From: an uncultured Clostridia bacterium
GTDB lineage: Bacteria; Bacillota; Clostridia; TANB77; CAG-508
DNA: 64,000 nucleotides
Direction: 5' to 3'
NCBI GenBank assembly: GCA_948530865.1
Contig: CAOTKV010000003.1
Location: forward strand, 1 to 64,000
The notes beneath the pieces are model-generated. The model was not told the origin of the DNA. It ran no database searches and saw nothing but the letters and a program-made list of their open reading frames with translations. A program made the translations under genes and the position numbers. This document shows, piece by piece, positions 37,277 through 46,606 of this stretch (position 1 is the first letter of the stretch; every line of letters starts with the position of its first letter).

Positions 37277-37293
37277 TTGTTTTTATCCTTCCT

Positions 37294-38229
37294 TTATTTT
37301 GTTCTATCTTTTAGTTCTCTTTCACAATCTATTAATCTCATTTCAAAGTTTTGTTTTGCATTTTTTATAATATTATCTAAAGTTAGACCTGTAAACATTG
37401 ATTGAAGTGTACATACAAAAAGTAACATACTTATAATAATTGATGGTACTCTTATTTCTCCGCCTTTAAACATTTCAATAACAGCTGGTATAAAGAATAC
37501 AAGTCCAACAATAGCCATAAGAAGTGATACTAATGTAAAGAAATTTAATGGTTTATAATTTTTATAGAAACCAAATATAGTTTTTATTACCCTAATTCCA
37601 TCTGGGATTGTATTTAATTTAGATGGACTATCAGCAGGTCTATCTCTATATTCAATAATTACATTTTTTACTTTTAAATTTTTATCTAAACAATGAATTG
37701 TCATCTCAGTTTCTAATTCAAAACCTTTAGACATAACTGGAAATGTTTTTACAAATTTATAACTAAAAGCTCTAAGCCCTGTCATAACATCTCTTATATC
37801 ACTCTTATATATTCTATTTATTAATGCTCTAACTGTAACATTTCCTACATTGTGAAATGGTCTTTTATTTTCTGTAAAATATGTAGAAGATAATCTGTCT
37901 CCAATAACCATATCAACATTTTCTTCTAAAACTGCATTTACCATTTCTCTTGCACTTTCAGCTGGATATGTATCATCTCCATCAACCATAATATAAACTT
38001 CTGCATCGATTTCTCTAAACATAGTTCTTATTACATTACCTTTTCCTTGTCTTGTTTCATATTTAACAATAGCTCCAGCATCTTTAGCAATTTTATCTGT
38101 TCCATCTTTTGAATTATTATCATAAACATATATTGTTGCTTCAGGTAATTCTTTTTTGAAATCCTCTACAACTTTTTTTATAGTTTTTGATTCGTTATAA
38201 CATGGTATTAATACTGCTACTTTATCCAT
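37294..38229 (-). CDS. GtrB-like polyprenyl-phosphate glycosyltransferase
   Basis: A 311-residue GT2 of the dolichyl-phosphate-mannose-synthase/GtrB type. It transfers a sugar from a nucleotide donor to undecaprenyl phosphate on the inner face. It shows LIPCYNESKTIKKVV, YDNNSKDGT, the metal motif VDGDDTYPA, GDRLSSTYF and the RDVMTGLRAF segment that is strongly typical of this group. Two C-terminal membrane helices (about 230-252 and 265-288) follow, as in GtrB. With GtrA (40493-41014) and a GtrII-like transferase (38368-40458) next door, it completes a three-component glycan-modification system. It has its own promoter at 38317-38344. Confidence 0.85.
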   Translation of the reverse strand: MDKVAVLIPCYNESKTIKKVVEDFKKELPEATIYVYDNNSKDGTDKIAKDAGAIVKYETRQGKGNVIRTMFREIDAEVYIMVDGDDTYPAESAREMVNAVLEENVDMVIGDRLSSTYFTENKRPFHNVGNVTVRALINRIYKSDIRDVMTGLRAFSYKFVKTFPVMSKGFELETEMTIHCLDKNLKVKNVIIEYRDRPADSPSKLNTIPDGIRVIKTIFGFYKNYKPLNFFTLVSLLMAIVGLVFFIPAVIEMFKGGEIRVPSIIISMLLFVCTLQSMFTGLTLDNIIKNAKQNFEMRLIDCERELKDRTK

Positions 38230-38316
38230 ATTTTTAATCCTTTCCTTTTCTTTGCTTTTACTTTATTCTTGCAAAAAAGACATTATTTTTAATTTTATCC
38301 TAAAATAATCGTTATC

Positions 38317-38344
38317 ATTATAACATATATTCCTAAATTTTCAA
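38317..38344 (-). promoter_or_regulatory. Internal sigma-A promoter before the GtrB-like gene
   Basis: On the minus strand TTGAAA (38344-38339), a 16-nt spacer, and TATAAT (38322-38317). It lies in a 138-nt gap, the longest within the glycan run, and could drive the last seven to eight genes independently. Confidence 0.7.
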
Positions 38345-38367
38345 ACAATATTAAGATATTTTTTAAC

Positions 38368-40458
38368 TTATGGCATTGGTGGTGTATCTGATAGTTTTAC
38401 TACCATTATTCCATATATTTCTTTACATGAATTTTGCGCTGGAAAAATACCCATTTCTTTGAATTCATCTGAATTTATAACATCATTGTAACTTTCTGCA
38501 TTACAAAAATGAACTTTCATTCCTAAAAAGTTTCCTAAAAATTGAGTCCATGTTCCTTCCATTCCACTATAAGTTCCATGAAAAGCTGGAAGATCAAATA
38601 TTGTTCCTAATGTATATAAATATATATTTGAACTTCTAAAAAATTGAGGACCATTATGATTTATAACCCCAGCAATCATAACTGGTTTATCTGGAGAATA
38701 TCCTTCTGTTTCTTCCATTCTGTCCATTATTCTTATACTTGTACTATAACTTTGGTTATAAGTTAGTTTTAATGCCATATAAGAACAATTATCTGCTAAA
38801 TAATAAGTAAATACTACCAAAAACATACTTATTATTGCACCCCATTTAAATATATATGTAAATTTCTTTCCTGACATTTCACATATCATTGCAACTAATG
38901 GTATTACTAAAAGTAATTGACTACATGTTAATAAATATGTACTAGTTTCTGTTGTTAATAATAAAACAACATTTAGTGCCACTGGTAAAATAACATTCAT
39001 TAATATTATAAATATTACTCTAAATGGATTTTTCCACGCTCCTGATGTGATAACTAATATAAGCTCTAAAATAATTGCTACTAAAAACATTAATTTATAA
39101 AATTCTTGTCTTGAATAGTTTGAATTAACTACTATATTATCTTCAAAATAAAATGCTTTAAATTCTTCATATATTTTTGGAATACTTTTATCTAATGACT
39201 CTAATGTATTTTGAATACTTATATTCTCCATTCCTTTATATGAAGAAGTTGTTAATTGCATTTTATCTAAAACATCTTGTGTAATACGAGAATATAATAG
39301 ACCACCTATTATAACAATTACACACATCATAATTCCATGAATAAAAAACCATTTTATTTTTACATTCTTATCATATAAATCTCTTATTAATCTAATTGCA
39401 GTTAGCCCTACTGTAACTCCAATATAACTTTGATATATTCCAAGTGAAAAAGTAAAAATTGCAATTGCTAAAATAAAATTAAAAATTTTGTAATTTTCTT
39501 TAAATATCAATTTTACAGTTAAAACAGATAAAATCATTGCTAAACAATATGCAACAGATGTATACATATAAAGTAATGTTCCACTAAGAGCTGGTGAAAC
39601 TACCATTGCACTTGATACAATAAATATTGTTATTTTATTTTTTAATTTTAAAATATCTACAATAAACATTGCTGATATAGCAATTAGTACAATTGCTATA
39701 ACTCCTGTAAGATTTGGAATTGCCAAATTATTTACTATTTTATTTGCAACAAATAATCCCCATCTTCCAAGAGATGCTTCCCAATTATCAGCTTTAAAAT
39801 AACATATAGAATTCCATAACCCATCAGGACTCATAATCATTTCTGTTAAAAATGTTATATGTGTTATGATTCCAACAATTAATGCAGTCAAAAAAGCAAA
39901 CTTTTTTCCTGAATCAAGCCAAGAAGAAACACTTTTTTCTATATCTTCAGGATGTGAAAAAACTGTTTTATATGCATTTATAATCTTTTTTATAACTATA
40001 TTTTCAGTAAATTTTTTCTTTTCCTTTTTTACTTCATCAGGCTTTGAGTCTTCACTTATAACTTCTTGCTCTTTTACTTCTTCTTTATTTTCAGACTCTT
40101 CTTTTATAATTTCTTGTTCTTCTAACTGATATTGTTCTTCTTTTTCTACTATCTCATCAATTTCTTTTTTCTCTTCTACAATATTATCTTCTAATTCTTG
40201 TTCATATTGGTTGCATAACTTTTTCTCTAAATTTACAATTCCATCATCAGTAGATGCATCATCTTCTTTTAATAGGTTATTATTTTTATCAACAACAAGA
40301 TTTACAAGGTTCTTATTTGTAACATTATTAGGTATAATATCTTCTTCTATTTTTTCTTTATATATTTCTTCTATAATATTACTTTTTTCATTTTCTTCAT
40401 TAACAGTATTTTTCTTTACAACATATTTTGCTTTTTTATTATCTTTTCTTAATTTCAT
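38368..40458 (-). CDS. GtrII-like membrane glucosyltransferase with a long acidic N-terminal extension
   Basis: A 696-residue protein. Residues 1 to about 165 are cytoplasmic, dominated by Glu and Lys (EEKKEIDEIVEKEEQYQLEEQ) and probably coiled-coil. The membrane part follows with about 11 helices and the GtrII-type features SPDGLWNSICYFKADNWEASLGRWGLFVANKI in the first outer loop, then GTLLYMYTSVAYCLAMILSV and TFSLGIYQSYIGV. GtrII proteins move a sugar from undecaprenyl phosphate to a surface glycan. Known GtrII enzymes lack such an extension, so a cytoplasmic partner is likely. The frame extends to a TTG at 40479 upstream of the GGGGAG; the ATG at 40458 is preferred despite about 13 nt spacing. 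Confidence 0.8.
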   Translation of the reverse strand: MKLRKDNKKAKYVVKKNTVNEENEKSNIIEEIYKEKIEEDIIPNNVTNKNLVNLVVDKNNNLLKEDDASTDDGIVNLEKKLCNQYEQELEDNIVEEKKEIDEIVEKEEQYQLEEQEIIKEESENKEEVKEQEVISEDSKPDEVKKEKKKFTENIVIKKIINAYKTVFSHPEDIEKSVSSWLDSGKKFAFLTALIVGIITHITFLTEMIMSPDGLWNSICYFKADNWEASLGRWGLFVANKIVNNLAIPNLTGVIAIVLIAISAMFIVDILKLKNKITIFIVSSAMVVSPALSGTLLYMYTSVAYCLAMILSVLTVKLIFKENYKIFNFILAIAIFTFSLGIYQSYIGVTVGLTAIRLIRDLYDKNVKIKWFFIHGIMMCVIVIIGGLLYSRITQDVLDKMQLTTSSYKGMENISIQNTLESLDKSIPKIYEEFKAFYFEDNIVVNSNYSRQEFYKLMFLVAIILELILVITSGAWKNPFRVIFIILMNVILPVALNVVLLLTTETSTYLLTCSQLLLVIPLVAMICEMSGKKFTYIFKWGAIISMFLVVFTYYLADNCSYMALKLTYNQSYSTSIRIMDRMEETEGYSPDKPVMIAGVINHNGPQFFRSSNIYLYTLGTIFDLPAFHGTYSGMEGTWTQFLGNFLGMKVHFCNAESYNDVINSDEFKEMGIFPAQNSCKEIYGIMVVKLSDTPPMP

Positions 40459-40492
40459 AAACTCATTTAGACTCCCCAAATATTATTTACAT

Positions 40493-41014
40493 CTAGTCCA
40501 CTTTTGTTTTCTTAAAAATTAGTATTTTGCTTAAGATAAAATTTAAAATAATTACAACTATGTTTGCTATTACTTTCATAAGTATATCATTTATATTGGC
40601 ATATACAGCAAAATTCATCATTCCTATACTTATTATTTCTGTAAAAATTCTACAAGCTGTAAATGAAAATATTTCTTTTATTAAAGCTTTTATATTTTCA
40701 CATTTACTTTCAAATACAATTGTTTTATTAACCCAGTATGCAAAAATTAATGCAACTATGAAAGCAAAGATTTCACTTATATTTACTTTTAAGTGTTCAT
40801 CTGTAATTCCACTAAATATTAAATAACTACCTAATATGTAAGCTGCAATATTTACAACAGTAGATAAACCACCACAAATTAAATATCTCATTCCTTCAAT
40901 ATGACTTCTATAAAAATCAGCTAATTTTTTTAAAAATATTTTTTCTAAAATCCACAATCCAAAATTTTCTAAAACTTCAAAAATTTTTAATGTTAAATTC
41001 TTATTTTCTTCCAT
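40493..41014 (-). CDS. GtrA-family membrane protein
   Basis: A 173-residue protein with four membrane helices of the GtrA family, thought to flip undecaprenyl-phosphate-sugar to the outer face. After a basic amphipathic N-terminal helix comes RYLICGGLSTVVNIAAYILG (helix 1), FAFIVALIFAYWVNKTIVFES (helix 2, with the typical YWVNKTIVF turn), FTACRIFTEIISIGMMNF and IVVIILNFILSKILIFKK (final helix). It lies directly upstream of the GtrII-like gene. Together with the GtrB-like gene it makes a coherent module. Confidence 0.9.
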   Translation of the reverse strand: MEENKNLTLKIFEVLENFGLWILEKIFLKKLADFYRSHIEGMRYLICGGLSTVVNIAAYILGSYLIFSGITDEHLKVNISEIFAFIVALIFAYWVNKTIVFESKCENIKALIKEIFSFTACRIFTEIISIGMMNFAVYANINDILMKVIANIVVIILNFILSKILIFKKTKVD

Positions 41015-41024
41015 ATTTTCCCCT

Positions 41025-42852
41025 TTAATTAATATTTATATCATAATTACATGTATCTAAAGTAAAGTTTTTGTTGTAATATGGGTCTCCTTTTTTTATA
41101 AAACTTTCCCACTTTTCTTTAAAATTACCACATTCATTATTAAATCTTTCTTCTTTTTCTTTTGAATATTCATATCCTCTTGTTTTTGATTCATAATGAA
41201 TCATCTCTATATATGGATTGTATAAATTTCTATATCCTTTTTCAATTAATTTTAGACAAAAATCAACATCGTTAAATGCAACTTTAAAATTAATTTCATC
41301 CATAAATCCGAACTTCTTCATAAAGCTCTCTCCTGCAAAATAAACAAGCTCCTGTAACTGCTGATACATTTCTTGTTGCTGCTTCTCTTCCAAAATATGC
41401 ATGCTCTCCATATGGCAAGTTTACTAAAGTATTTCCTGCAATTCCAGAAAGTCCAACTATAATTCCAGCATGTTGTATTGTTTTATCTTCATAATAAAGT
41501 CTTGCACCTATAGCTCCAATTTCTTTATTTTGAGCATATCCTATAAATGATTCAAGCCAATCCTTTGTTAATAATTTAGTATCATTATTTAATTGTAATA
41601 TATAGTCTCCATCTGAATTTTGTACTCCAAAATTAATTAAAGATGAATAATTAAATTCTTTATTTACTTTATCATAAATTTTACTTTCATCGTAGTTTAA
41701 AATTTTTATCTTGTCATTTTTCTTAATCTCTTCATAATAATTAAAAGTTTCTTGTTTTTCACTATTATTTTCAACTATAATAATTTCATAATTTCTATAT
41801 GTAGTAAGATTTAAAATTGAATCTATACAGCCTTTTAGTAGCTCTACATTATCTTTATTAGGTATTATAATTGATACCTTTGGATTTCCTTTTATATCAA
41901 ATTTTACTTTATAAATTCCTGGTACATCTTGTCCATATTCTACACTACCTTTTTTATTTGTTCTTTTTAGATGTTCTTCTATAACTTTTATTCCTGCTTC
42001 ATAGGCATATGGTTTAGCATCTGCTACATTTGCTGTAGAATTTTTATTTACTCTCCAATGATATAAAATTTTAGAAATATGTACTACTTTACTCGCCTTT
42101 TCTGTAGCTCTTAAAACAAAATCAAAATCTTGTGCACCATTAAACTTTGAATTTAAAAGACCTACTTTTTTAATAAGTTCTTTTTTGGCAACAACAAAAT
42201 GAGTAATATAATTATTGCACTCCAATGTTTCTGGGGAAAAATCAGGTTTAAAATATGGTTCAAATCTTTCTCCATTTTCATCAATTTTATCCTCATCTGA
42301 ATAAATAAAATCAACATTTTTGTTTTTATTTATACATCTTGCAACTTCAAATAAACAATCTGGAGATAATAAATCATCATGATCTAAAAATCCTATAAAA
42401 TCTCCTGTTGCAAATTTTATTGCTTCATTTGTATTTTCTGAAATCCCTTTATTAGAATTTAAAAACTTATATTTTATTTTTTCATTTGAGCTATAATACT
42501 GTTTTAAATTCTCATTTTTTTGAGTACTTCCATCTGTTAAAACAAGTTCCCAATTTGAATATGTTTGTTTTTCTAAAGACTCTACTAATTCTTTAAAAAA
42601 TGTTTCATCTGTATTATACATAGGAACAACAACACTTATTTTTGGTTTATAATCAAATTTAAAATTTCTTTGATATTCAAGTTCTCCATTTTTTGGTTCA
42701 TTTTTTTCAATCCATATTTTATATTGTTCTAAATTTGATTTTCTGTTTTCCTTTATATGCAATACTCTTTTTAAGACTTTTTTTAAAGTTTTTATAATTC
42801 CATATCTTCTAAAATAATATTTAACTTTATTAAAATTATTTTTTAAATTCAT
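41025..42852 (-). pseudogene. Two-domain GT2 glycosyltransferase interrupted by a one-base frameshift
   Basis: Homologous over its full length to the neighbouring 646-residue enzyme. The first frame (42852 to 41296) carries a first GT-A domain (VVVPMYNTDETFF, FLDHDDLLSP) and most of a second (SIIIPNKDNVELL, QLNNDTKLLT, AVTGACLFCRRELYEEV). It then shifts to RIYG and a stop. Deleting the single G at about 41310 (minus-strand GTTCGGATT) restores VGFMDEINFKVAFNDVDFCLKLIEKGY, which continues in the second frame to 41025. The span is 1828 nt; less one base it encodes 608 residues. The extra base is not in a homopolymer. The acceptor-binding C-terminal part of domain 2 is lost if the shift is real. 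An assembly error remains possible. Confidence 0.85.
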
Positions 42853-42869
42853 TTCTTTTTTCCTCTTTT

Positions 42870-42897
42870 GAAATTTTTCGACTGTCCCTAAATTTCA
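42870..42897 (-). repeat. 28-nt repeat, copy 2 (half element)
   Basis: Identical on the minus strand to 10565-10592 and again beginning at the TGA stop of the upstream gene. It lacks the second hairpin arm and runs into the ribosome-binding site (GAGG) of the next gene. Confidence 0.8.
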
Positions 42898-44835
42898 TTT
42901 TCTCTTTTTTCTTTTTATCTCTTCTTCACCATAATAATTAACTTTTATATTTTTCATATGATAAACTTCAGTATCTAAACTTAAATTAACATTATAATAT
43001 GGATCTCCACTATCTAAAATTTCTGGCCATCTTTGTTCAAAAGTACTCATTTCTCCTTGGAATCTTTTTATCTTTTCAGGAGTATTTTCTTGTCCTCTTG
43101 ATTTTGACTCATAATGCCAAAATTCAACAAATGGATTATAAACAACTAAATATCCTTTTTCTCTAATCTTTAGACAAAAATCAACATCATTAAATGCAAC
43201 AGCAAGTTTTTCGTCCATATATCCAACTTCTTCATAAACGCTTTTCTTAGAAAATAAGCAAGCACCAGTAACAGCACTTAAATTTTCTATCATACTTTCT
43301 TTTGCAAAATATCCATGTCCTGATTTTGGTATACTTTTAAATCTATTTCCTGCAATTCCACCTATACCAACAATAATTCCTGCATGTTGTATTGTTTCAT
43401 CTGGATAATAAAGTTTTGCACCAACTGCACCAACATCTTCTCTTTGACAGAAACCTATCATAAGTTCAAGCCAATTTGATGTTATTAACTCTGTATCATT
43501 ATTTAACTGAACTATATATTCTCCTTCTGAATTTTGAGTTCCAAAATTAATAATTGCAGAGTAGTTGAAACCTTTTTTCACTTCTCTTCTATTTTTATTT
43601 GTATATTCAAGTGATGATTCTTCAGGTTTTGTTATTTCTTTTCCTGTATTATAGTTTACAACTCTTATTTTATCATTTTTTATTAATTCTTTATAATATT
43701 CAAATACTTCTTCTGTTTCACTATTATTTTCTACAACAAGAATTTCATAATTTTCATATGTTGTAAGATTTAAAACTGAATCTATACAAACTTTCAAAAT
43801 ATCTTTTCCATCTTTACTTGGAATAACAATTGAAACTTTTGGATTACCTTTTACTTTATAATCAACTCTATAAATTCCTTCTATACAGCCTTGACTAACA
43901 TCTCCTTCCAAACCAATTCTTTTTAAATGATCTTCAATTGCTTTTTTTCCAGCTTCAAATGCATAATTTTTAGCATTACTATTTAATTTTGCAGTTGATT
44001 GATTATGAACTCTCCAATGATATAAAATTTTTGGAATATGTGTTATATTTTCTGGTTTTGTTATTTCAGACATTCTTAAGAAAATATCATAATCTTGTGC
44101 ACCATCATAATCAGCTCTAAATCCTTTTAATTTTTCCATTAATTCTTTTTTGAATATACTAAAATGACAAATATAATTTTGACATCTTAATGTATCTGGT
44201 GCAAACTCTGGTTTAAAATAAGCATCATATCTATTATCATTTTCATCAATTTTATCTTCATCTGAATATAAAAATTCTGAATTTGGAAATTTATTTAAAG
44301 CGTATACAACTTCATACAATGCATAATCAGATAATATATCATCATGATCTAATAAAGCAATATATTCACCTGTTGCCATCTCAATTGCTGAATTTGTATT
44401 TCCAGCAATTCCTTTATTTTCGCCTAAAAATTTATAATTTATTCTACTATCTTTTTCATAATATTTTTTTAAGTTTTCATTTTTCTTTGGACTTCCATCA
44501 GCAAGACAAAGTTCCCAATTTGAATATGTTTGATTTATCATACAATTTATTAAATCTTTGAAAAACTTTTCTTTTGTATTATACATAGGAACTATAACAC
44601 TAATTTTAGGTTCATAATCAAATTTCCTTTTCATTTGATTTTTCAAATCTGCATCATTAGGTTCGTTATATTTTATCCAGCCACCATAATCGCCATATTG
44701 TAAATCTTTTTCTCCTTTTATAATTCTTACAATTTTTCTTATTACTGTTTTAATACATTTTTTTATTGTTTTTATAAAACCATATTTTCCAATATAAAAT
44801 TTAATTTGATTAATTCTATGTTTTATAATGTTCAT
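42895..44835 (-). CDS. Two-domain GT2 glycosyltransferase
   Basis: A 646-residue cytoplasmic enzyme with a short basic N-terminal segment, a first GT-A domain at about 72-330 (KISVIVPMYNTKEKFF, ADGSPKKNENL, LLDHDDILSDYALYEV, YSDEDKIDE, CHFSIFKKEL, HWRVHNQSTA) and a second at about 340-615 (VSIVIPSKDGKDILK, VVENNSETEEV, QLNNDTELITSNWLE, GAVGAKLYYPDETIQHAGII, AFNDVDFCLKIREKGY). Both catalytic motifs (DHDD and NNDT) are intact, so two linkages may be made by one chain, as in rhamnan or O-antigen polymerising enzymes. It is the best-preserved of three tandem paralogues and starts one base after the stop of the upstream paralogue. Confidence 0.9.
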   Translation of the reverse strand: MNIIKHRINQIKFYIGKYGFIKTIKKCIKTVIRKIVRIIKGEKDLQYGDYGGWIKYNEPNDADLKNQMKRKFDYEPKISVIVPMYNTKEKFFKDLINCMINQTYSNWELCLADGSPKKNENLKKYYEKDSRINYKFLGENKGIAGNTNSAIEMATGEYIALLDHDDILSDYALYEVVYALNKFPNSEFLYSDEDKIDENDNRYDAYFKPEFAPDTLRCQNYICHFSIFKKELMEKLKGFRADYDGAQDYDIFLRMSEITKPENITHIPKILYHWRVHNQSTAKLNSNAKNYAFEAGKKAIEDHLKRIGLEGDVSQGCIEGIYRVDYKVKGNPKVSIVIPSKDGKDILKVCIDSVLNLTTYENYEILVVENNSETEEVFEYYKELIKNDKIRVVNYNTGKEITKPEESSLEYTNKNRREVKKGFNYSAIINFGTQNSEGEYIVQLNNDTELITSNWLELMIGFCQREDVGAVGAKLYYPDETIQHAGIIVGIGGIAGNRFKSIPKSGHGYFAKESMIENLSAVTGACLFSKKSVYEEVGYMDEKLAVAFNDVDFCLKIREKGYLVVYNPFVEFWHYESKSRGQENTPEKIKRFQGEMSTFEQRWPEILDSGDPYYNVNLSLDTEVYHMKNIKVNYYGEEEIKRKKRK

Positions 44836-46590
44836 CTATTTTGTTCCCTCCACTTTTATTTCACACCTAGCATCTTTTAAACTAAAATTTGTATTATAAT
44901 ATTCATCTTTAAAATCTTTCCATTTTTGATTAAATTTATCTATTTCTTCTTTAGAAATATTTTCTTTTTCAACTACGTATACAACTTCTACTGTTGAATT
45001 ATATACAATTAACTTATTTAATTTTCTTACCTTTAGACATAAATCCACATATTTTAAACTACTTGTAAATTCATCTGAAAGACTGCTATACAAATTAGCA
45101 TCTATCATCATACAAATACTAGATACTGCATTCATATTTTGAATAAGTTTTTCTCTTCCAAAATATCCATTTTTATTTTTATCTAATCCTTCAAATAAAT
45201 AGCTTACTCCATTTTCTGTTCCAACTACCATTCCAGCATTATGTGTTTTATTATCTTCATAATATACTCTTACTCCAACTATACCAACATCTTCTCTTTG
45301 GCAGAATCCAAGCATTCTCTCAATCCAGTTTGGAGTTTTAATTCTGCAGTTTTCATCTAAAATAATTATATATTCACTATTATTTATATTAGATTCTAAA
45401 ATTTCATAATTTTTATAAGTTGTAATTGTTTTTATATTTTCTAAAACTTCTTTTGATTTATTATTTATTAAAATACCAACTTTAGGAGTACCTTTTACAT
45501 CATAATCTACAAGATATGTTCCTGAGTTTTTTCCATTTGCAACATGTCCACTTAAACCTATTCTTTTTAAATGATCCTCAACAGCTTTCTTTCCAGCTTC
45601 TATTGCATATGGCTTAGCCTCTGATTCCATAGATGTAGAACCTTTATGCACTCTCCAATTATATAAAATTTTTGATATATGAACAATCTTTTTTGCATTT
45701 TCAGACATTCTTAATATTAAATCATAATCTTGTGCGCCATCATATTTATTATTAAATCCACCAATTTTATCTAGTAATTCTTTTTTGAAAACACTATAAT
45801 GGCAAATATAATTATTTGATCTTAATGTATCTGGTGCAAAATCTGGTTTAAAATGTGGTGCATATCTTGGCTCATCTATGAAATGGAATTTATCTTCATC
45901 TGAATATATAAAATCTACATTTTTATTTTCATTAATTACTTTAACAACTTCATATAATGCATCTAAGCTTAGCATATCATCATGATCTAAAAGTGATATA
46001 TATTTTCCAGTTGCTAGTTCCAATGCTTCATTAGTATTTCCTGAAATTCCTTTATTTTCACCTAAGAACTTGTATTTAATTCTTTTATCTTTTTCACACA
46101 TTTCTTTTATTTTAGTAAGTTCTTTTGGACTTCCATCTGCTAAACACAACTCCCAATTACTATATGTTTGGCAATGAACACTATATAAAAGTTCTCTAAA
46201 GAAATCTGTATCAGTATTATATAAAGGTACTACTATACTAATTTTAGGTCTTATTCTAAATCTCTTTTTTGTCTGCATTTCTAGTTCTTTATCTGTAGGT
46301 TCATTTTCTTGAAGCCATTTTTCATAATCAGATAATTCATCCTCTTCAGCTCTCTTTAAATCCTTTTCATATTTTAAATATTTCCTATGATCTATTCCTT
46401 TCCAATATTCTGCCGTTTCTTCATCTGTTAATTTAAAATAATTTTCAACTTTTTTTGTATAGTTTTTCTCAGTTTGTTTTTTATCATATTCAATTCTTCT
46501 TCTTCCGCCTGGTGGCATTATTCTATCTATAAATGATGTTCCACTAAATGGATTTATCATCCACCAAATAAATTTTAATATTTTTTTCAT
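44836..46590 (-). CDS. Two-domain GT2 paralogue with a degenerate second domain
   Basis: A 584-residue paralogue. A basic N-terminus (PPGGRRRIEYDKKQ) precedes an intact first GT-A domain at about 115-370 (ISIVVPLYNTDTDFF, LLDHDDMLSLDALYEV, YSDEDKFHF, NWRVHKGSTS). The second domain is shortened: the VxVIPSKD and VVENNSE segments are reduced to VGILINNKSKEVLENIKTI, the NNDT motif becomes DENCRIKTPNWIE, and DVDFC becomes YVDLCLK. The second domain is therefore probably inactive, or keeps only an acceptor-binding or structural role. It probably transfers a single residue. Confidence 0.88.
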   Translation of the reverse strand: MKKILKFIWWMINPFSGTSFIDRIMPPGGRRRIEYDKKQTEKNYTKKVENYFKLTDEETAEYWKGIDHRKYLKYEKDLKRAEEDELSDYEKWLQENEPTDKELEMQTKKRFRIRPKISIVVPLYNTDTDFFRELLYSVHCQTYSNWELCLADGSPKELTKIKEMCEKDKRIKYKFLGENKGISGNTNEALELATGKYISLLDHDDMLSLDALYEVVKVINENKNVDFIYSDEDKFHFIDEPRYAPHFKPDFAPDTLRSNNYICHYSVFKKELLDKIGGFNNKYDGAQDYDLILRMSENAKKIVHISKILYNWRVHKGSTSMESEAKPYAIEAGKKAVEDHLKRIGLSGHVANGKNSGTYLVDYDVKGTPKVGILINNKSKEVLENIKTITTYKNYEILESNINNSEYIIILDENCRIKTPNWIERMLGFCQREDVGIVGVRVYYEDNKTHNAGMVVGTENGVSYLFEGLDKNKNGYFGREKLIQNMNAVSSICMMIDANLYSSLSDEFTSSLKYVDLCLKVRKLNKLIVYNSTVEVVYVVEKENISKEEIDKFNQKWKDFKDEYYNTNFSLKDARCEIKVEGTK

Positions 46591-46606
46591 CTTTACTCCA
46601 ACAATT

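Noticed and set aside
41025..41411. An independent 128-residue protein starting at 41411.
   Set aside because: Its first 30 residues are out-of-frame translation of the upstream glycosyltransferase; only the part from GFMDE onward is homologous, so it is the 3' part of a frameshifted gene.
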